DNA of 46,953 bases from the NCBI GenBank assembly GCA_018644675.1, contig JABGQC010000006.1:11104-58056 (forward strand), given 5' to 3'. A model generated the notes under the pieces. It did not search any database. It was not told the DNA's origin and worked only from the letters and a program-made list of their open reading frames with translations. The position numbers and the translations under genes were made by a program. Position 1 is the stretch's first letter. Each line of letters starts with the position of its first letter. Positions 17,561 to 26,093 of this stretch are shown here, one piece after another. Origin of the DNA: Candidatus Thioglobus sp. (GTDB taxonomy: Bacteria; Pseudomonadota; Gammaproteobacteria; PS1; Pseudothioglobaceae).

Positions 17561-18921
17561 TGGCAAAAACTAAAGTAGAGTTTGCTTGTCGTGAGTGTGG
17601 CTCATCGCAACCACAATGGGCGGGCCAGTGTCTGGATTGTAAGGCTTGGAATACTTTAGAAGAAGTTGTTTTATCTCAAGCAACCTCCTCAAAACCGGAA
17701 AGCCTTAAAGACCTTCCACCTTCCAAAGTTCAAAATTTATCCGAAGTCAAGTCTGAACATAGAGCACGATTAAGTACAGGCTTAAGCGAGCTTGATCGAA
17801 CTCTAGGCGGCGGACTGGTAGATGGCTCTGTAGTATTAATCGGTGGTGATCCTGGCATTGGCAAATCAACATTGATTTTGCAAGCCATGGCAGCGATTAA
17901 TAAGAGTGACACTACTTTGTATGTGAGTGGCGAAGAGTCGGCACAACAAATCAGTGATCGTGCAATACGCCTTGGTATTCATGAAGATATTTTGCTCTTA
18001 AGCGAAACCCATCTTGAAAAAATCATTAAGCTGGCTAAAGAAGTAAAGCCCAAAGTTATTGTGATTGATTCAATCCAAACCATGGTGACGGATGGTTCTA
18101 CTTCTGCACCAGGTTCAGTCACGCAAGTGCGGGATTGTGCAGCTCAGCTGACTCAGTTTGCTAAACAAACTAATACCATTCTTCTTATGATCGGCCATGT
18201 TACCAAGGGTGGCGCATTAGCCGGCCCTAGAATCTTAGAACACATGGTAGACGCTGTGCTTTATTTTGAAGGTGACGCAGGCGGACGCTATCGTATTATT
18301 CGTGCGGTGAAAAATCGTTTTGGCGCTGTGAATGAGATCAGTGTATTTGCTATGGGTGAAAATGGTTTGCAACAAGTTGAAAACCCATCAGCTATTTTCT
18401 TGTCTAATCAAGCTAAACCATCTCCAGGTTCAATGGTGATGGTGACTCGTGAGGCAACACGTCCGCTGATGATTGAAGTACAAGCTCTGGTTGATCAGGC
18501 GGGCGGAAACCCTAAGCGTGTGAGTGTTGGTTTGGAGCAAAACCGCCTAGCCTTGCAATTAGCAGTGTTACATAAACATGGTGGTGTGGCCACACATGAT
18601 CAAGATGTTTTTGTTAATGTGGTTGGTGGTATTAAGGTTAATGAAACCGCTTCTGATCTGGTGGTGATGTTGGCAATTATGTCTAGCCTTAGAGATCGAG
18701 TTATTCCAAATGACTGGATTGCATTTGGTGAAGTGGGCTTAACGGGTGAAGTGCGCCCAGTTTACAATGCGATTGAGCGCTTGCAAGAGGCGCAAAAACA
18801 CGGCTTTAAGGTGGCAATCATACCAAAGGGCAATGTACCAAAAAAAGCGCCTAAAGGGCTAAAGATCGTTCCAGTGGAGTATTTGTATCAAGCTTTACAA
18901 TATATGAGTGAAAATACTTAA
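17560..18921 (+). CDS. radA: DNA repair protein RadA
   Basis: RecA-like branch-migration helicase in homologous recombination. The 453-residue protein has a four-Cys zinc finger (CRECGSSQPQWAGQCLDC, residues 9-26), Walker A GGDPGIGKST, the RadA-specific KNRFG motif, and a C-terminal Lon-like domain (ending with WIAFGEVGLTGEVRP). The start is GTG at 17560, overlapping the nrdR stop (TAGTG). Confidence 0.97.
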   Translation: MAKTKVEFACRECGSSQPQWAGQCLDCKAWNTLEEVVLSQATSSKPESLKDLPPSKVQNLSEVKSEHRARLSTGLSELDRTLGGGLVDGSVVLIGGDPGIGKSTLILQAMAAINKSDTTLYVSGEESAQQISDRAIRLGIHEDILLLSETHLEKIIKLAKEVKPKVIVIDSIQTMVTDGSTSAPGSVTQVRDCAAQLTQFAKQTNTILLMIGHVTKGGALAGPRILEHMVDAVLYFEGDAGGRYRIIRAVKNRFGAVNEISVFAMGENGLQQVENPSAIFLSNQAKPSPGSMVMVTREATRPLMIEVQALVDQAGGNPKRVSVGLEQNRLALQLAVLHKHGGVATHDQDVFVNVVGGIKVNETASDLVVMLAIMSSLRDRVIPNDWIAFGEVGLTGEVRPVYNAIERLQEAQKHGFKVAIIPKGNVPKKAPKGLKIVPVEYLYQALQYMSENT

Positions 18922-19008
18922 TATTTGATTGGCGCTTTATTCCACTGACTACACATAAGAGTGTTATAATTTTTTAAATTCAATTTTGAAATTAAACAAG
19001 GGTAAGCA

Positions 19009-19341
19009 ATGAATAAATTTATTTTAGGAATTTTATTAGTAGTGGTTTCAGTATCTTCTTCTGCAAATTTTGAGTCAGCATGGGAGCAGAGTGTTGGCTG
19101 GACTATCGAGAGCACTAAAACAATTGATAGTTTTGAACACGAAGACGGTAGAGTAGAGTCTGCTTTTCAAGGGTGTGAAGTTGGTAGAGAGATTAATTTC
19201 CGTGATGATACTTATATTACTTGTACTACTCAAGGGTATCAGTATGCCTATGCTCCAACTGCAATATTACTTAGTAAGAATGCTGCTTATGGAAAGGTTT
19301 GGAGAATGATTGTTAATGGCAAGATGTACGGCATAAAATAA
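19009..19341 (+). CDS. Small exported hypothetical protein
   Basis: A 110-residue protein with a signal peptide (MNKFILGILLVVVSVSSSA, cleavage near residue 19-20). The mature 90 residues contain two cysteines (EGCEV-type CEV near 57 and ITCTT near 73) that could form one disulfide in the periplasm. I do not recognise the family. It stands alone between radA and the B12 operon, with a terminator just behind it. Confidence 0.72.
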   Translation: MNKFILGILLVVVSVSSSANFESAWEQSVGWTIESTKTIDSFEHEDGRVESAFQGCEVGREINFRDDTYITCTTQGYQYAYAPTAILLSKNAAYGKVWRMIVNGKMYGIK

Positions 19342-19371
19342 ATTTCAGTTAACCGTTATCTGAAACAATAA

Positions 19372-19404
19372 AAGCCTAAGAGTTTATATTCTTAGGTTTT
19401 TTTT
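19372..19404. terminator. Intrinsic terminator, possibly bidirectional
   Basis: Stem CCTAAGA (19375-19381) with TCTTAGG (19390-19396), then eight T residues on the plus strand. On the minus strand the stem is followed by CTTTTATTG, so it could also end the cobO transcript. It lies between the convergent small exported gene and cobO. A second hairpin TTTCAG/CTGAAA lies just before it (19343-19365). Confidence 0.82.
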
Positions 19405-19408
19405 CGCA

Positions 19409-20002
19409 CTAAAGATCAATTCCTTTTTGGGCTTTAATGTTCGCTCTAAAAGCATGTTTGATATCTTTGACTTCACTTACGGTATCGGCAACTTCCATTA
19501 AACCTTCAGAAGCGGCTCGCCCGGTAATCACCACGTGTTGATTTTTTGGGCGATTGTTTAATGCGTCAAAAATCTGTTGTTCGTCAAGATACTTGTAACT
19601 AATCATATAGGTTAGTTCATCCAAGACAACCAAATCAATCGACTCATCTGTTAAGTATTGTGCAGCCTCGCTCCAAGTTTCAAGCGCCATGACGGTGTCA
19701 TATTCTTTATCCTGGGTATCCCAAGTAAAGCCGGTTTTCATAAAAACAGTTTGAACATTGGGCTGTTTAGCTAAGAATGTATCTTCGCCAGTATCTTGCT
19801 CACCTTTTAAAAACTTAGCAATACCAACTTTCATATCATAACCCAATGCTCGACAAATCATTCCTAAAGCCGAAGAGGATTTGCCTTTGCCGTTGCCAGT
19901 GAGTAGTACGATAATGCCTTTGTCAATATTTGCTTCTTCTATACGAGAATCAATATGATCTTTCTTGCGCTGCATGCGCTGTTTATATTGATCGGAAGAC
20001 AT
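19409..20002 (-). CDS. cobO: Cob(I)alamin adenosyltransferase (CobO/BtuR type)
   Basis: Transfers adenosyl from ATP to cob(I)alamin, making adenosylcobalamin. The 197-residue protein has the family P-loop GNGKGKSSSALG (about residues 36-47), VGIAKFLKGE, VVLDELTYMI and HVVITGRAA motifs of CobO/BtuR. Third gene of the minus-strand btuB-btuM-cobO set, nine bases after the BtuM-like gene, so it acts on imported corrinoid (salvage). No corrinoid ring synthesis genes are seen in this window. Confidence 0.94.
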   Translation of the reverse strand: MSSDQYKQRMQRKKDHIDSRIEEANIDKGIIVLLTGNGKGKSSSALGMICRALGYDMKVGIAKFLKGEQDTGEDTFLAKQPNVQTVFMKTGFTWDTQDKEYDTVMALETWSEAAQYLTDESIDLVVLDELTYMISYKYLDEQQIFDALNNRPKNQHVVITGRAASEGLMEVADTVSEVKDIKHAFRANIKAQKGIDL

Positions 20003-20011
20003 GAAGTTGTT

Positions 20012-20593
20012 TTAGTTTTTCTGAGTAGAGAAAAATGAAGCAAATGAATAGCGATGATTGAGCGTAAAGATAATAGAAATTGCCACCATCCAATAAAGTA
20101 CTGGTGGAATTTCAACCAGCGACCATTGTTGTGCGTAAGCTGGGAAATTGGCCCAGCCTGTTTTGGCGTAAGTGGCCGTGAAGAAGTAATAGCTTGCTGT
20201 TGCAATCAACCATTGAGCACTTACTGCTGCAATAACAACCAATGCATTTTTTACAATGCTAGTATCAATTTTCAAGCTACTGATATATTTACCGACCCAA
20301 AAAATTCCGTAGTAAGTAAAGGGTAATACGCTGTAAGCAGGGGTAATACAATTGGCGCTAATACCTTCATGCACAATAGCGTAGTTGTCAATCGCAATAG
20401 TACTTAGAATAATCACAAAAGCTACCCAGAACTTGCGCAAATACACGCCAGCGATAAACAAGGCTGGAATGGTAAAGTCAGGCAAATGAACCAATGATGA
20501 CAACCAATTAGCATGACCGCGTGTAGCGATCATTAAAATAATCATGATAAACACTGCAAAGATTGCTTTGGTTTTGTTGATTTGATTTGTCAT
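20012..20593 (-). CDS. btuM: BtuM-like solitary cobalamin transporter
   Basis: A 193-residue integral membrane protein with about six hydrophobic segments. The loop motif ISANCITPAYSVLPF contains the only cysteine, C82. In the BtuM family (small S-component-like B12 transporters lacking an ECF partner, studied in Thiobacillus denitrificans) one conserved cysteine near position 80 binds the cobalt. Size, Cys position, riboswitch, btuB upstream and cobO downstream all fit. AGGA precedes the start. No BtuC/BtuD/BtuF genes are nearby, so this protein is the likely inner-membrane route for B12. Confidence 0.78.
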   Translation of the reverse strand: MTNQINKTKAIFAVFIMIILMIATRGHANWLSSLVHLPDFTIPALFIAGVYLRKFWVAFVIILSTIAIDNYAIVHEGISANCITPAYSVLPFTYYGIFWVGKYISSLKIDTSIVKNALVVIAAVSAQWLIATASYYFFTATYAKTGWANFPAYAQQWSLVEIPPVLYWMVAISIIFTLNHRYSFASFFSTQKN

Positions 20594-20680
20594 TTGAAAT
20601 CCTATTTATTCAAAGTTAATGGTTTTATTATAGTCAATGTTATTGCCAATCGGTAAAGACAAAGCCATGACTAAAGGTGT

Positions 20681-22684
20681 TTAGAATTTATAAGTTAATC
20701 CCAGCTTAATATTTCTAGTGTAGCTTGCTGGATAAACAACATTTCCTCCGGTGGAGTTATAATCTCCCAGCAAAGTGGCATGCTGCTTTTTGAATAAATT
20801 TTCTATGTCTAAAGAGAGTTTAATATCTTTGGAGTGGCTATAAGCGTAATTTAAATCTGTAGCATTAAAAGCTTTAGTTTTCTCTGTATTGGTATTGGAG
20901 AAATCTTCTTCTGCATATGCCTCATCTCTATATTTGTGTTTGAGAGTCAATGTTGATTTATTATCTAATTTAAATTTAACATTTGCAGCAAGAGTGTTTT
21001 TTGAAACACCAGGCAATGATTTCCCATTGAAATCCCCCCTGTCTTCAGTTTCGTTTTCAAAATCAATTATTGCATCAATGTAGCTATAGTTAATGCCAAT
21101 AGTGGCTTTAGGATTGATAATGTGTTTAGTATCTATTTCAATACCGATTTTATGAGATTTATCTAAGTTTGCATTGGTTCCAAGGTCGCTAGAGTTTTGT
21201 TTGTGAAGATAGATTTCATTGTTTAAATTAGATCTAAATAATGTTAGTTTAGTTTTACTATTTTGATTAGTGTAGTCAAGTCCAACATTTAAAGTTTTAC
21301 TTGTCATTGGCTTGATAAATCCATCAAATATGCTATCTCCAATTCCAGAATCATATTTAAATGCAGTATTTATATCGTAAGCTTGAAATGCCTTATTGTA
21401 GTTAGAGAACATTGATAAGTTGCCATCTATTTTTTTATTAATACCAAAATTGTAGGCTGTTAGGTTATGATTTCCAGTGGCAGAAGTTTTGTTGTAAAAA
21501 TAGCCTACTTTTTCATCTCTGAATCCAGCAACATAGGTTGTATCGTTAACCAGTTGTTTGGCTTGAATAAAATAACCTTCATTGTCTTTGGTTGTTAACT
21601 TATCAAAGCTAGATGAGCCCCATGATTTTCCTTTTCTTTCACCGTATAGTTTGGAATATCCACTATTAATTGTTATATTGTTATTGGCGTATTTTAAGGT
21701 TATCGAATCACTCGTTTTTTTGTCTTTCTTTATGCCACCAGATCCCCAGTAAAATACTGTTTCGCTTGATTTTTCTTCATCTGTGCTTGTAACTTTTAAA
21801 GATAGCGTGCTGTTTATATTGGTGTTAAGTCCTAGTGAATATTCATTAGAGTTAACAACTGAATGAGCATAGTTTCTTCCAGTGCCATTTTGAGAAGGAT
21901 TAGCGTTAAATTGTGATATTGTTTGATATTCTGCGTATCTATAGTCACTATTATTAGCCGCCAAGGATAATTGAATTTGAGTGTTATTAGTTGCCTTGAG
22001 ATTTAAATTAATAGCTTTATTAGTCTGCTTGCCCCAATCTTTATTACCCGTATTGTCTGCAATAGCATAGCCACCTTTTTCTTGTGCTTCAAAAGAGGCG
22101 TTAACACTTAATCCATCAGATTGTGAGCTTGTAGAAATGGATTTATTGCTTAAGCCATAGTTTCCAGTTTCCAATTCTATATATGAATCATAAGCATCCT
22201 TCATAAAGATATGGATAGCGCCACTCATCGCACCATCACCATAGACAACTGAGCCACTACCTTTGGTTATTTCAATTTTATCAATATTGTTTAAAATAAT
22301 ATTTCCAATAGTTTGTTGTGATGACGTGTGATTATTAAGCCTAATTCCATCTACAGTAATAATAATATTTTGATGTCCGTTTGTTGTGCCGTAACCGCGC
22401 ATATCAATTTTTTGAGAGAATCTATTTCCAGAGCTTGGGGTGATAGTTATCGATGTATTGTTACTTAAAAAGTCATAAAGATTAGTAGAGCCAGAGTTGT
22501 CAATATCTTTCGATGAGTAAATTTCTGTAGAAAATGTTGCATTGGTGTCTAGATCGTTAAAGTGATTAGCATCTACTTTGATAGGATTTAGATAAATTGG
22601 AATAGGGCCTAAGACTGCATTAGTTGCTGTTGAGAGTGTTAGTGCTGATACGGCAGCAGCTATAGAAAGTTGTTTAAGTTTCAT
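20681..22684 (-). CDS. btuB: TonB-dependent outer-membrane receptor, BtuB-like
   Basis: A signal peptide (MKLKQLSIAAAVSALTLSTATNA) is followed by a short stretch with a possible TonB box (NPIKVDA), a plug domain (about residues 45-160, with IDMRGYG, ITVDGIRLNN and the ITKGSGSVVYGDGAMSGAIHI motif), and a beta-barrel ending in NIKLGLTYKF, whose terminal Phe is the outer-membrane assembly signal. The cobalamin riboswitch upstream identifies the likely substrate as B12. I place the start at 22684 because AAGGA is eight bases upstream; an in-frame ATG at 22693 overlaps that site. Confidence 0.9.
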   Translation of the reverse strand: MKLKQLSIAAAVSALTLSTATNAVLGPIPIYLNPIKVDANHFNDLDTNATFSTEIYSSKDIDNSGSTNLYDFLSNNTSITITPSSGNRFSQKIDMRGYGTTNGHQNIIITVDGIRLNNHTSSQQTIGNIILNNIDKIEITKGSGSVVYGDGAMSGAIHIFMKDAYDSYIELETGNYGLSNKSISTSSQSDGLSVNASFEAQEKGGYAIADNTGNKDWGKQTNKAINLNLKATNNTQIQLSLAANNSDYRYAEYQTISQFNANPSQNGTGRNYAHSVVNSNEYSLGLNTNINSTLSLKVTSTDEEKSSETVFYWGSGGIKKDKKTSDSITLKYANNNITINSGYSKLYGERKGKSWGSSSFDKLTTKDNEGYFIQAKQLVNDTTYVAGFRDEKVGYFYNKTSATGNHNLTAYNFGINKKIDGNLSMFSNYNKAFQAYDINTAFKYDSGIGDSIFDGFIKPMTSKTLNVGLDYTNQNSKTKLTLFRSNLNNEIYLHKQNSSDLGTNANLDKSHKIGIEIDTKHIINPKATIGINYSYIDAIIDFENETEDRGDFNGKSLPGVSKNTLAANVKFKLDNKSTLTLKHKYRDEAYAEEDFSNTNTEKTKAFNATDLNYAYSHSKDIKLSLDIENLFKKQHATLLGDYNSTGGNVVYPASYTRNIKLGLTYKF

Positions 22685-22714
22685 GAGTTTCATCCTTCGT
22701 GATAAATTTTAAAA

Positions 22715-22830
22715 AAAGATCATGTATCGGACTGATTTTTCATTAAGAAAAAAATACCGTTGCGAGGACAGTGTGGGACTCTCACCCACTTCCATAATCA
22801 AGTGTGCAAAATTATAATCAATTCTTAATA
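22715..22830 (-). promoter_or_regulatory. Cobalamin riboswitch upstream of btuB
   Basis: On the minus strand, 22793-22757 reads GGAAGTGGGTGAGAGTCCCA then CACTGTCCTCGCAACGG, matching the cobalamin riboswitch core (GGTG-A-TCC, then CTGTCC-CGCAACtGT, the B12 box). Further 3', AGTCCGATACATGATC (about 22733-22718) fits the closing AGYCnGGAtACctGCC element. A T7 run follows the closing element and the btuB ribosome-binding site is about 20 bases further on, so either termination or translation block is possible. High B12 should switch the operon off. The exact 5' limit is approximate. Confidence 0.9.
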
Positions 22831-22880
22831 TAAGTTGATATTAAAGTAAAATAAATTGAAATTTCAAAGGAATGCGATCA

Positions 22881-23960
22881 ATGAGTGAAATCTACAACTT
22901 TAGCGCCGGCCCTGCGGCCTTGCCTAAATCAGTACTGCGCCAAATGCAAGAAGAACTTGTAGAATATGGCAATGCCAAAGCTTCGGTGATGGAGATTTCT
23001 CATCGTGGTGTTGATTTTACGGCTGTGGCACAAAAGGCTGAGCAGGATTTGCGCGATTTGATGAGCATCCCAGATAACTATAAAGTGCTATTTTTGCAGG
23101 GCGGTGCATCGGCTCAATTCTCCATGGTTCCAATTAATTTACTGCGTGGTAAAACTGTTGCAAACTATGCCAATACTGGACATTGGTCAGTGAAAGCAAT
23201 CGCTGAAGCACAGCGCTATTGTAAGGTTAATATTTGTACAGATAGCACGGCTAATAAATTTACCGATATTGAAGATTTTTCCAATTGGAATATTGACAAC
23301 TCTGCTGCGTATTTGCACTATACGCCGAATGAAACCATTGCTGGTTTGGAATTTGACTATATCCCAGAAGTGGATATGCCTATTGTGGCAGATATGTCAT
23401 CAAGTATTTTGTCACGAGAAATTGATGTATCAAAGTTTGGTGTGATCTACGCGGGCGCGCAAAAAAATATTGGCATCTCAGGATTGACTATTGTTATTGT
23501 TCGCGAGGACTTAATTGGCGATGTGGTTGCTAAGCAGCCGGTATTGTTTGATTACGCCACGCAAGCTAATAATGACTCGATGTATAACACACCCGCAACT
23601 TATCCTTGGTATGTGGCTGGGCGTGTATTTGAATGGTTAAAGTCTCAAGGCGGAATTAAAGCCATGGCTGAAGTTAATGAACGCAAAGCTACCAAGCTTT
23701 ATCAGGCCATTGACAGCTCTGATTTTTATTCGAATCCAGTTAATCCAAAATATCGTTCATCGATGAATGTGCCATTTATTTTGGCAGATGACAGTCTTAA
23801 TCAACTATTCTTAGAAAAGTCTTATAATGCTAACTTATTAACGTTAAAAGGTCATAAGTCTGTGGGCGGAATGCGCGCCAGTATTTATAACGCCATGCCA
23901 GAGGATGGTGTAAATACATTAATTGAATTTATGAGTGATTTTGAGAAACAACATGGGTAA
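22881..23960 (+). CDS. serC: Phosphoserine aminotransferase
   Basis: PLP enzyme for serine synthesis (3-phosphohydroxypyruvate to phosphoserine) and for the pyridoxal phosphate pathway, where PdxJ (40126) acts later. The protein (359 residues) starts MSEIYNFSAGPAALPKSVL, has LFLQGGASAQF, and the PLP lysine in YAGAQKNIG. I use ATG 22881; an ATG three codons earlier is only one base from the AAAGGA site. First gene of serC-pheA-hisC-tyrA-aroA. Confidence 0.97.
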   Translation: MSEIYNFSAGPAALPKSVLRQMQEELVEYGNAKASVMEISHRGVDFTAVAQKAEQDLRDLMSIPDNYKVLFLQGGASAQFSMVPINLLRGKTVANYANTGHWSVKAIAEAQRYCKVNICTDSTANKFTDIEDFSNWNIDNSAAYLHYTPNETIAGLEFDYIPEVDMPIVADMSSSILSREIDVSKFGVIYAGAQKNIGISGLTIVIVREDLIGDVVAKQPVLFDYATQANNDSMYNTPATYPWYVAGRVFEWLKSQGGIKAMAEVNERKATKLYQAIDSSDFYSNPVNPKYRSSMNVPFILADDSLNQLFLEKSYNANLLTLKGHKSVGGMRASIYNAMPEDGVNTLIEFMSDFEKQHG

Positions 23961-25032
23961 AAAAACACTAGAAGAGTTGCGAGTTGAGATTGACGCACTA
24001 GATAAAAAAGTACAAGCATTAATTGGCGATCGTGCAACGTTGGCTGGCGAAGTGGCAGAAGTTAAAAAAGCATCAGATGACAATAGTGTTTTTTACCGTC
24101 CTGAGCGTGAAGCACAGGTGCTTAGGTCAATTATTGAACGTAACGATAGTGCCCTTAAAGGCAAGGATATGGCGCATATTTTTCGTGAAATAATGTCTGC
24201 CTGTTTAGCGCTAGAGCAACCACTTAACATTGCTTATTTAGGTCCTGAAGGTACCTTTACCCAAGAGGCGGCACTCAAGCATTTTGGTCATGCGGTTTCC
24301 ACACTTGATTGTGCTAGTATTGACGAGATTTTTCATCAAGTAGAAAAGGGTAATGCGCATTACGGCGTGGTGCCAATTGAAAATTCTTCCAATGGCGTGA
24401 TTGGCGGTACGGTAGATATGCTCTATTCACAAGATCTTAAGATTTGTGGCGAGGTGGAAATTTCTATTCAACACCAGCTAATGAGTGCCGATCAATCAGT
24501 AGAAATTAAAACGATTTATGCCCATCAGCAAGCGCTAGATCAGTGTCAGCGTTGGCTTGCCAATCATTATCCAAATGCACAGCTAAAAGCAGTGGCCTCT
24601 AATGCGCTAGCTGCTCGATTAGTTAAAGACGAGGTGGGCGCTGCGGCAATTGCCTCTGAAGCGGCTTTAAGTTTCTACGGCTTAGAGAGGGTTGCTAAGA
24701 ATATCGAAGATAAAACTGGCAACACAACCAGGTTTTTAATACTTAGTAAAGAGTCTGTGGCGCCTTCGGGCGACGATAAAACCTCTATTTTGGTAGTTAC
24801 TAAACACGAGTCTGGTGCATTATTTGATTTGCTGGAGCCATTTAAAGAGCAAGGTATTAATATGATGCAGTTAGCACGTCATCCAATTCCTGGTGTGAAG
24901 TGGGAGTATTTATTTTTGATTGACATTGAAGGTCATCAAGAGGACGACAAGGTAAAAGCTGCATTAACAGAGGTTGAAAAGAGAGTGCTTAAAGTCAATA
25001 TTCTAGGCTCTTATCCTGTTGCTGTACTATGA
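23953..25032 (+). CDS. pheA: Bifunctional chorismate mutase / prephenate dehydratase
   Basis: Makes phenylpyruvate from chorismate. The 359-residue protein has an AroQ-type mutase domain (about residues 1-85, LRVEIDALDKKVQALIGDRA), a prephenate dehydratase domain (YLGPEGTFTQEAA, VPIENSSNGVIGGTVD, NTTRFLIL) and a C-terminal ACT domain. The ACT motif GALFDLL is kept, but the usual ESRP Phe-binding motif reads ARHP, so feedback inhibition may be altered. The start is ATG 23953 (MGKKTLEEL), overlapping the serC end by eight bases. It overlaps hisC by ATGA. Confidence 0.96.
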   Translation: MGKKTLEELRVEIDALDKKVQALIGDRATLAGEVAEVKKASDDNSVFYRPEREAQVLRSIIERNDSALKGKDMAHIFREIMSACLALEQPLNIAYLGPEGTFTQEAALKHFGHAVSTLDCASIDEIFHQVEKGNAHYGVVPIENSSNGVIGGTVDMLYSQDLKICGEVEISIQHQLMSADQSVEIKTIYAHQQALDQCQRWLANHYPNAQLKAVASNALAARLVKDEVGAAAIASEAALSFYGLERVAKNIEDKTGNTTRFLILSKESVAPSGDDKTSILVVTKHESGALFDLLEPFKEQGINMMQLARHPIPGVKWEYLFLIDIEGHQEDDKVKAALTEVEKRVLKVNILGSYPVAVL

Positions 25033-26093
25033 GTGTTTGTGAGTCGATCAAAGGCTTGAGCCCGTATCAAGGTGGCAAGCCAATTAGTGAATTGCAACGT
25101 GAATTTGGGCTGAGTCGCGTAGTCAAGTTGGCCAGTAATGAAAATCCACTAGGCATTGGTCAAAAGGCACTTGAGGCCATGCAAAAAGCAGTTGTTGAAG
25201 TGGACCGTTATCCAGATGGCAATGGTTTTGAGCTAAAACAAGCTATTGCTAAGCGCCTTAATATATCGCTAGAGATGATTACCTTGGGCAATGGCTCAAA
25301 TGACATTTTGGAGCTCATTGCCAGGACTTATGTTTGTGATCCTAAAGATGAGGTGATTTTTTCAGAATATGCTTTTGTGGTTTATCCGCTATCAACTCAG
25401 GCTTTAGGTGCAACTGCCGTTGTCACTAAGGCAAAGAATTTTGGCCATGATTTGGAGGCGATGCTGCTAGCCATCACAGAGCGTACCAAATTAATTTTTA
25501 TCGCTAATCCTAACAATCCAACAGGCACTTTATTAACAGATAAGGCGCTACATGCATTTTTGTCTCGCGTGCCTAACTCTATTACGGTTGTATTGGATCA
25601 GGCGTATATTGAATATTTGGATCAGGCAGATTTGGCAATTGGCTGGCTTAAAGAGTTTGGCAACCTAATCATCACTCGTACTTTTTCTAAAGCTTATGGC
25701 TTAGCAGGTTTACGAGTTGGTTACAGTGTTTCGAGTGGAAAAATTGCTGATTATCTTAATCGCATTCGTCAGCCATTTAATGTCAACCATGTGGCACAAG
25801 TAGCGGCGATTGCCGCTTTAGGCGATCAATCTCATTTGGCGCGCTCAGTGATTGCCAATAAAAATGGGCTCAAGCAACTTGCAGAAGGGTTTGAAAAGCT
25901 AGGCTTATCTTATATTCCGTCATCGGCTAATTTTATAGCCGTGAAAGTTAAGGATGCACCAATACTTTATCAGCAATTATTAGAGCTTGGATTTATTGTT
26001 CGCCCCGTTGAAATGAAAAATTATTTAAGAGTGTCGGTCGGCACTTCAAGAGAAATTTCAGATTTTTTAGATGCGTTAAAATCGTTATTATGA
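25029..26093 (+). CDS. hisC: Histidinol-phosphate / aromatic aminotransferase
   Basis: A class I/II PLP aminotransferase of 354 residues with VVKLASNENPLG near residue 32, GNGSNDILELI, FIANPNNPTGT, DQAYIEY, and the PLP lysine in RTFSKAYGLAGLRVGY. HisC2-type enzymes in aromatic operons transaminate histidinol phosphate and often phenylpyruvate or hydroxyphenylpyruvate; its place between pheA and tyrA suggests the aromatic role, which could be additional or exclusive. It overlaps both neighbours. Confidence 0.93.
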   Translation: MSVCESIKGLSPYQGGKPISELQREFGLSRVVKLASNENPLGIGQKALEAMQKAVVEVDRYPDGNGFELKQAIAKRLNISLEMITLGNGSNDILELIARTYVCDPKDEVIFSEYAFVVYPLSTQALGATAVVTKAKNFGHDLEAMLLAITERTKLIFIANPNNPTGTLLTDKALHAFLSRVPNSITVVLDQAYIEYLDQADLAIGWLKEFGNLIITRTFSKAYGLAGLRVGYSVSSGKIADYLNRIRQPFNVNHVAQVAAIAALGDQSHLARSVIANKNGLKQLAEGFEKLGLSYIPSSANFIAVKVKDAPILYQQLLELGFIVRPVEMKNYLRVSVGTSREISDFLDALKSLL

